From: Streptomyces fradiae
Lineage (GTDB): Bacteria; Actinomycetota; Actinomycetes; Streptomycetales; Streptomycetaceae
Reading direction: 5' to 3'
Length of the DNA: 64,000 nt
Assembly: GCF_041270065.1 (NCBI RefSeq)
Contig: NZ_CP065958.1
Span: 1 to 64,000 of the forward strand
The position numbers were made by a program, and so were the translations under genes. Below the pieces are notes generated by a model. That model ran no database searches. It was not told the origin of the DNA and saw nothing but the letters and a program-made list of their open reading frames with translations. This document shows, piece after piece, positions 59,407-64,000 of the stretch (position 1 is the first letter of the stretch; every line of letters begins with the position of its first letter).

Positions 59407-61269
59407 CTAGCACCGGGCGAGCGAGCCGCTGTCCAGGGTCGACTTGTCGCCGAAGACCCAGCCCTCCGTGTCCGTGCCCGTGATGCGGGCGTAGATCCAC
59501 TTGTTGGCATGGGCGTTGGAGACGTAGCACTCGTAGGAGACCTTGGTGCCGGACTTCAGCACGGTCACATAGGAGCATTCCGCGTACGGGCCGGTGTAGA
59601 GGTGGGTGTTCTGGGACGCGTGGCCCACGCCGCTGCTGCGGTTCGTGTGGGCCCAGCCGGTGCACGCCGTCGACACCGGGGTGGGCTCCTTCACCGTGGC
59701 ACTGGACGTGGCCTTCGGAGTGGCGGACGGGCTCCCGGACGGCTTGTCGCCTCCCCCGCTCGGCGGCCGGGTGGGTTCCGTCTCCCGGTCCTCGGGCTTC
59801 TCCGAGGGGGTGCCGGCCGGCGTCCCGCCGGGGCTGATGGAGGTCAGGTCGCCCGGGGCGGTCGGCCCGTCGGTCGCGCCACCCGGATCGGACACGCCCG
59901 CGCCGGCGGAGGTGCTCGCCGTGGGGAGCGCCGTGTTCGGCCCTGCGGCGTCCTCGTCGCCCCGCATGTCCATGAGTGCGTAGGCGACTCCGCCGCAGGT
60001 GAGAACGGTGGCGGCCGCCACCGCGACGACGGTACGGGTGCGGCGGTGGCGTGCGCGGTCCGCCGTGGCGCGGGTCTCGGAACGGCTGCGGGAAACGGCG
60101 GGCGTGCCGGGCGCCGGCATTCCCGGCTGTCCCATGCCCGGCTGCGCCATGCCGGGCTGTCCCATGCCCGGCTGCGCCATGCCCGGCGGCGGGGGCGGAG
60201 CGTACGCGCCGGGGGCGGGCGAGGCGAAGGGCGCGGCGACGGCGGGACCGAAGCCCGGCGGCGTGAACGGCTGCGGCGCCGCGCCGGGCGTCGGGCCCGG
60301 TCCGGGGGCGGGAGCCTGCCCCTGCGCCAGGGTCGGTGCCTGTACGGGCGCGGGTGAAGGCGCAGGCGCAGGTGAAGGAGCAGGCGCCTGTACGGGCGCC
60401 GCCGCGAGGTTCGGCACGCCGCCCGCGGCGACCGCCGCCAGCATCTCGCGCGCCTGCGCGGCATCGGGCCGCTGCTGCGGGTCCTTGGCCATCAGCGCCC
60501 GCAGCACCGGGGTGAGCGGCCCGGCACGCCGGGGCTCCGGCAGCGGTTCCCCGACGATGGCCGCCAGCGTCTCCCACACCGACGTACGGCGGAAGGCCGA
60601 AGCGCCCTCCACGGCCGCGTACAGCGTCATGCCGAGCGCCCAGATGTCCGACGGGGCACCCGGTACCTGCCCCTGCGCGCGCTCCGGCGGCAGATAGTCG
60701 AGCGAGCCGACGATCTGGCCGCTCTGGGTCAGCTTGGCCAGGGCCTCGTCGCCGGAGGGGTCCATGCTGGCGATGCCGAAGTCCGTGAGCACGACTCGGC
60801 CGCCCTGCTCGAGGAGGACGTTGCCGGGCTTGACGTCCCGGTGGAGGACCCCGGCCCGGTGTGCCGCGTCGAGCGCGTCCATCAGGCTGGCGCCGATCGC
60901 GGCCGCTTCGCGCGGGTCCAGCGCGCCGCGCTCCGCCAGCACGTCGTCGAGGGAGGGCCCGTCGACCAGCTCCATGACGATGACCGGCAGCCCGCGCTCC
61001 TCGACCACGTCGTGCACGGTGACCACGCCCGTGTGCCGGATACGGGCGGCCGCCTGGGCCTCCCGCTGCATCCGGACCCGCAGATCGGCCAGGTCGGCCG
61101 GAGAGGCGTCGTTGTAGGCCCGCAGCACCTTGACGGCGACCTCGCGGTTCAGCAACTGGTCCGTCGCCCGGGCGACCACGCCCATGCCGCCGCGGCCGAT
61201 CATCGCGGTCACCCGGTACCGCCCGCCCAGAACCTCGCCGACCAGGTCCGCGCCGTTCGCCCCCGTCAC
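59407..61269 (-). CDS. PknB-type Ser/Thr protein kinase with SH3-like domain
   Basis: A 620-residue transmembrane kinase. The kinase domain (about 15-275) has the Gly loop IGRGGMGVV, Lys in EVAVKVLRAY, the catalytic loop VLHRDVKPGNVLL and DFG in LTDFGIAS. A long Pro/Ala/Gln linker with MAQPG/MGQPG repeats precedes one membrane helix (TVVAVAAATVLTCGGVAYAL). The extracellular part has a Ser/Thr/Pro stalk and an 85-residue C-terminal domain with five cysteines and SH3-like repeats (HLYTGPYAECSYVTVL, KWIYARITGTDTEGWVFG), instead of PASTA repeats. It may sense wall fragments. It is divergent from the helicase gene. Confidence 0.94.
   Translation of the reverse strand: MTGANGADLVGEVLGGRYRVTAMIGRGGMGVVARATDQLLNREVAVKVLRAYNDASPADLADLRVRMQREAQAAARIRHTGVVTVHDVVEERGLPVIVMELVDGPSLDDVLAERGALDPREAAAIGASLMDALDAAHRAGVLHRDVKPGNVLLEQGGRVVLTDFGIASMDPSGDEALAKLTQSGQIVGSLDYLPPERAQGQVPGAPSDIWALGMTLYAAVEGASAFRRTSVWETLAAIVGEPLPEPRRAGPLTPVLRALMAKDPQQRPDAAQAREMLAAVAAGGVPNLAAAPVQAPAPSPAPAPSPAPVQAPTLAQGQAPAPGPGPTPGAAPQPFTPPGFGPAVAAPFASPAPGAYAPPPPPGMAQPGMGQPGMAQPGMGQPGMPAPGTPAVSRSRSETRATADRARHRRTRTVVAVAAATVLTCGGVAYALMDMRGDEDAAGPNTALPTASTSAGAGVSDPGGATDGPTAPGDLTSISPGGTPAGTPSEKPEDRETEPTRPPSGGGDKPSGSPSATPKATSSATVKEPTPVSTACTGWAHTNRSSGVGHASQNTHLYTGPYAECSYVTVLKSGTKVSYECYVSNAHANKWIYARITGTDTEGWVFGDKSTLDSGSLARC
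60122..60181 (-). repeat. 15-bp tandem repeat in the kinase linker
   Basis: Four 15-base units alternating CCCGGCTGTCCCATG and CCCGGCTGCGCCATG (with one base change) encode alternating MGQPG and MAQPG. Confidence 0.9.
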
Positions 61270-61511
61270 CTGTCACATCCTGTTCTTCGCACAGTTCGAA
61301 ATCCGCCAAGTGGCGGGCACCAGGGTAGGGGTTCGCGTGTGTGCGAGTGCGCACGGTCCATCTCTCGACGCGAAATCCACACACCAGGGCCGATCGCAGC
61401 GGTCCGCTCACGGCAGTTGCCCGGAAGGATGGTTCGTCACCGGGGATTCGGCGGGCCCGTGCCCTCCGTGTTTTCCTTGGTGGACACCCCATCGACGAAG
61501 GCATCGCATCC

Positions 61512-62978
61512 ATGAACCGCTCGGCCCGTACGGGAGACCTCACCGGCACCGCCGACGACATCGGCATCGCCGGCGACACCGGTACCGGCGGCGACATCGG
61601 TATCGGCGGCCGCGCCGGCGCCCCGCCGCTCCCGGCCGAGCAGCGCTTCGACGCGATGGGGCTGCCCGAGGCGGTCCTGGCGACGCTCGCCGATCAGGGG
61701 CTCACCACCCCCTTCCCCATCCAGTCGGCCACCCTGCCCAGTGCCCTCGCGGGCCGCGACGTCCTCGGCCGGGGGCGTACGGGGTCGGGCAAGACGCTCG
61801 CCTTCGGGCTCGCGCTGCTCGCCCGCACGGCCGGCCGGCGCGCCGATGCCAAGAAGCCGCTCGCGCTGGTCCTCGTACCGACGCGTGAGCTGGCTCAGCA
61901 GGTGAGCGAGGCGCTCGCGCCGTACGCCGGGGCCCTGCGGCTGCGCGTCGCCACCGTCGTCGGCGGTCTGCAGTCGGGCCGGCAGGCGAGCGAGCTGCGG
62001 GCCGGGGCCGAGGTCCTCGTCGCCACGCCGGGACGTCTCCGGGACCTCGTCCAGCGCCGGGACTGCCGTCTCGACCAGGTGGAGATCACGGTCCTCGACG
62101 AGGCCGATCAGATGGCCGACATGGGCTTCCTGCCCCAGGTGACCGAGCTGCTCGACCTGGTGAAGCCCGGCGGGCAGCGGATGCTGTTCTCGGCCACGCT
62201 GGACCAGGACGTCGAGCAGCTTGTCCGGCGGTACCTGCGGGATCCGGTGACCCACGCGGCCGATCTCGCCGAGGAGACCGGCTCCGCGGCCGAGCACCAT
62301 GTGCTCCAGGTCCAGGGTGCCGAGAAGTTCGCCACCGCCACGGAGATCGCCGCCCGCGAAGGCCGCGTGATCATGTTCCTGGACACCAAGGCCGCCGTCG
62401 ACCGGTTCACCCGGCACCTCGTCGGCAGCGGGGTGCGGGCGGCCGCGCTGCACGGCGGTAAGTCCCAGCCGCAGCGCACCGACACCCTGGAGCGGTTCAG
62501 GACCGGGGCGATCAACGTCCTGGTGGCGACGAACGTCGCCGCCCGCGGCATCCACGTCGACGACCTCGAACTCGTGGTGAACGTCGACCCGCCGACCGAT
62601 CCCAAGGACTACCTCCACCGCAGCGGCCGTACGGCGCGGGCCGGGGCGTCCGGAAGCGTCGTCACCCTGGCCCTGCCCGATCAGCGCCGTGACCTGGCTC
62701 TTCTCCTCGCGGAGGCGGGCATCCGGCCCCGGATCACCAAGGTCCGTCCGGGCGACGCCGAGCTGCGCCGCATCACCGGGGCCAAGGCGCCCGCGGGCGC
62801 ACCCGACGGCGGCACGGCCGCCTCCGCGGACCGCGACGGGCGGCGCGGCGCGGCCTTCCGGGGCATCGGCACCGTCCCGGGCAAGGCGGGCCGCACCAGG
62901 AACGAGTCCCGCAAGTCCGCCGAGGCGCGGCGTACGGCCGAGGCCCGCAAGGCGGCCCGGGTGCGGCGCGGCAAGTAG
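61512..62978 (+). CDS. DEAD-box RNA helicase
   Basis: A 488-residue ATP-dependent RNA helicase. It has the Q motif (TTPFPIQSATLPSAL), motif I GRTGSGKT, Ia VPTRELAQQV, II LDEADQ, III FSATL, V NVLVATNVAARGI and VI HRSGRTARAG. The N-terminus is a Gly/Thr/Ile/Asp repeat of about 30 residues, and the C-terminus is a basic Arg/Lys/Ala tail (ARRTAEARKAARVRRGK) that should bind RNA. It likely remodels RNA during cold or ribosome assembly. The ATG at 61512 has GAAGG at about ten bases. The helicase and the kinase gene are divergent across 242 bases. Confidence 0.95.
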   Translation: MNRSARTGDLTGTADDIGIAGDTGTGGDIGIGGRAGAPPLPAEQRFDAMGLPEAVLATLADQGLTTPFPIQSATLPSALAGRDVLGRGRTGSGKTLAFGLALLARTAGRRADAKKPLALVLVPTRELAQQVSEALAPYAGALRLRVATVVGGLQSGRQASELRAGAEVLVATPGRLRDLVQRRDCRLDQVEITVLDEADQMADMGFLPQVTELLDLVKPGGQRMLFSATLDQDVEQLVRRYLRDPVTHAADLAEETGSAAEHHVLQVQGAEKFATATEIAAREGRVIMFLDTKAAVDRFTRHLVGSGVRAAALHGGKSQPQRTDTLERFRTGAINVLVATNVAARGIHVDDLELVVNVDPPTDPKDYLHRSGRTARAGASGSVVTLALPDQRRDLALLLAEAGIRPRITKVRPGDAELRRITGAKAPAGAPDGGTAASADRDGRRGAAFRGIGTVPGKAGRTRNESRKSAEARRTAEARKAARVRRGK

Positions 62979-63136
62979 GCGGCGCCCCGCGCCTGTCTCC
63001 GTGTCAGCTGTCCACAGGCCGTGCCGCGTTGTCAGTGGCTCTGGTTAGTCTCCCCACATGTCGCAGTTCAGGGGCGTGATCGCCCCTTGTTCGGGCTGCG
63101 CCGGCATCTGATGGGACAGGCGGAGGGGCACGGCTG

Positions 63137-64000
63137 ATGGCGTGGCTGGCAGCGGGTGAGGGGTACGAGATCACCCTCGAGGACGGGCGTGTGGTGGCAC
63201 GGCGCGCCGGGGGACGGCAGTTGAAGACGGTGCCGAAGGCATTGCGCGACAGTCCCGAGGTCGACCGGCTGAAGCAGCTGGCCGAGTGGCTGGACCGGCA
63301 CGCGGCCTCGTGCGTGGCCCAGGTGGACGCCTGGATGGTGTCGTCGCTCCCGGTGCCGACCGAGCTGATCGCGCGGGTGTGGCCGGACGAGGCGTGGCAG
63401 GCGGCGCTGCGTGACATGGCGGTGGTGGGCGACGACCCGGACGAGGTCGGCTTCCTGCGGGACGTCACGGCCGACGGGGAGCTGAAGGTCGTCGACCTCG
63501 ACGGCGAGACGGTCCGCCTCTCGCCCCGTGCGGTGACGCTTCCCCACCCCGTGCTCCTGCCGGACCTGGACGACGTACGGGACTTCGCGGCCGACCTCGG
63601 CATCACCCAGAAGGTGGAGCAGATCCACCGGGCGACCTGGGCCAGGCAGGAGGGGACGAACGGGACGGGGGCCGGTCGTCCGGAGTCGGCGACGGAGGTA
63701 CGGGACTACGCGGGCGGGAAGTTCGCCTCGCGGTTCGGTCTCGCGGCGCGCGCGACGAGCCTGGGCTATCGGGTGTCCGGTGGCTACGCCACCTGCAAGG
63801 TGCGGGACGGGGGTCGCAGCACGGAGGCGTCGGTGTGGATCGGCGAGCCGTACTGGGACGGGGAGTCGGAGACCGGCGGCCTGAGCTGGCACGACGAGGA
63901 CGGCCGCGCGGTGCGGCTGACGGAGGTCGGACCGGTGGCCTGGTCCGAGGGGATGCGCATGGCCGCTGCGCTGTACGCCGGCCGCACGATCGAAGAGGGT
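63137..64000 (+). CDS. DUF4132 family protein, truncated by window end
   Basis: The first 288 residues of a protein resembling the Streptomyces DUF4132 (MolR-like) family. It opens MAWLAAGEGYEITLEDGRVV, then PKALRDSPEVDRLKQLAEWL, and later contains the DUF4132 core start (PDLDDVRDFAADLGITQKVE, YAGGKFASRFGLAARATSLG, WIGEPYWDGESETGGLSW). The window ends before the stop. GGAGG lies about ten bases upstream of the ATG. The function is unknown; the E. coli homologue YehI/MolR has been implicated in WGR-type regulation without a defined activity. Confidence 0.8.
   Translation, partial: MAWLAAGEGYEITLEDGRVVARRAGGRQLKTVPKALRDSPEVDRLKQLAEWLDRHAASCVAQVDAWMVSSLPVPTELIARVWPDEAWQAALRDMAVVGDDPDEVGFLRDVTADGELKVVDLDGETVRLSPRAVTLPHPVLLPDLDDVRDFAADLGITQKVEQIHRATWARQEGTNGTGAGRPESATEVRDYAGGKFASRFGLAARATSLGYRVSGGYATCKVRDGGRSTEASVWIGEPYWDGESETGGLSWHDEDGRAVRLTEVGPVAWSEGMRMAAALYAGRTIEEG

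Overview
The window is high-GC actinobacterial DNA, almost certainly Streptomyces. The evidence is strong GC bias at third codon positions, GGAGG-type ribosome sites, GTG/TTG starts, many Sec/Tat-secreted enzymes, lipoproteins, a PASTA-less PknB-type kinase, two-component systems and a modular NRPS/PKS gene cluster. Nothing in it indicates a phage or insertion sequence.

Layout. Bases 1-19,440 are a mosaic of small, mostly independent genes: secreted enzymes for plant and fungal polymers (a fused pectate lyase-pectinesterase, a ricin-lectin GH19 chitinase), a seven-bladed streptogramin-lyase-like propeller fused to DUF11 and RTX repeats, an Orn/Lys/Arg decarboxylase, an XRE-cupin regulator, an SMP-30-like propeller divergent from a MarR regulator, two GNAT acetyltransferases, and several decayed or frameshifted genes. 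Bases 19,446-33,704 hold a compact hybrid NRPS-PKS cluster: an ArsR/DUF5937 regulator transcribed away from it, a C-A-T NRPS, MbtH-like protein, MFS exporter, KS-AT-ACP PKS, type II thioesterase, acyl-CoA dehydrogenase homologue, a free-standing A-T protein with a valine-type code, and a 112-residue protein of unknown function. A cupin-XRE regulator/CPYC flavoprotein pair and a second MFS exporter follow, up to 37,261.

Bases 37,258-43,147 encode a two-component system divergent from a lipoprotein-adaptor-ABC ATPase-permease (MacAB-like) operon. Bases 43,279-49,801 contain a DUF4388-like protein with two roadblock/LC7 proteins, a DUF1304-TetR operon behind a twin operator, a tiny SD-led ORF with a hairpin ahead of an alpha/beta hydrolase, and an ArsR-MFS operon. 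Bases 50,225-64,000 hold a VWA-domain surface protein, a DUF4232 lipoprotein, a NarL-type two-component system, a serine beta-lactamase-family hydrolase, a tRNA-Trp(CCA), a DUF5954 protein, a secreted helical protein, a Ser/Thr kinase, a DEAD-box helicase and the start of a DUF4132 protein.

How the genes may work together. In the NRPS-PKS cluster the A-T protein probably loads valine, the dehydrogenase homologue probably modifies the thioester-bound residue, the C-A-T protein condenses a second amino acid, and the PKS adds a malonyl-type unit. No release domain is visible in the assembly line. Function assignments are by eye from motifs; no database search was possible.
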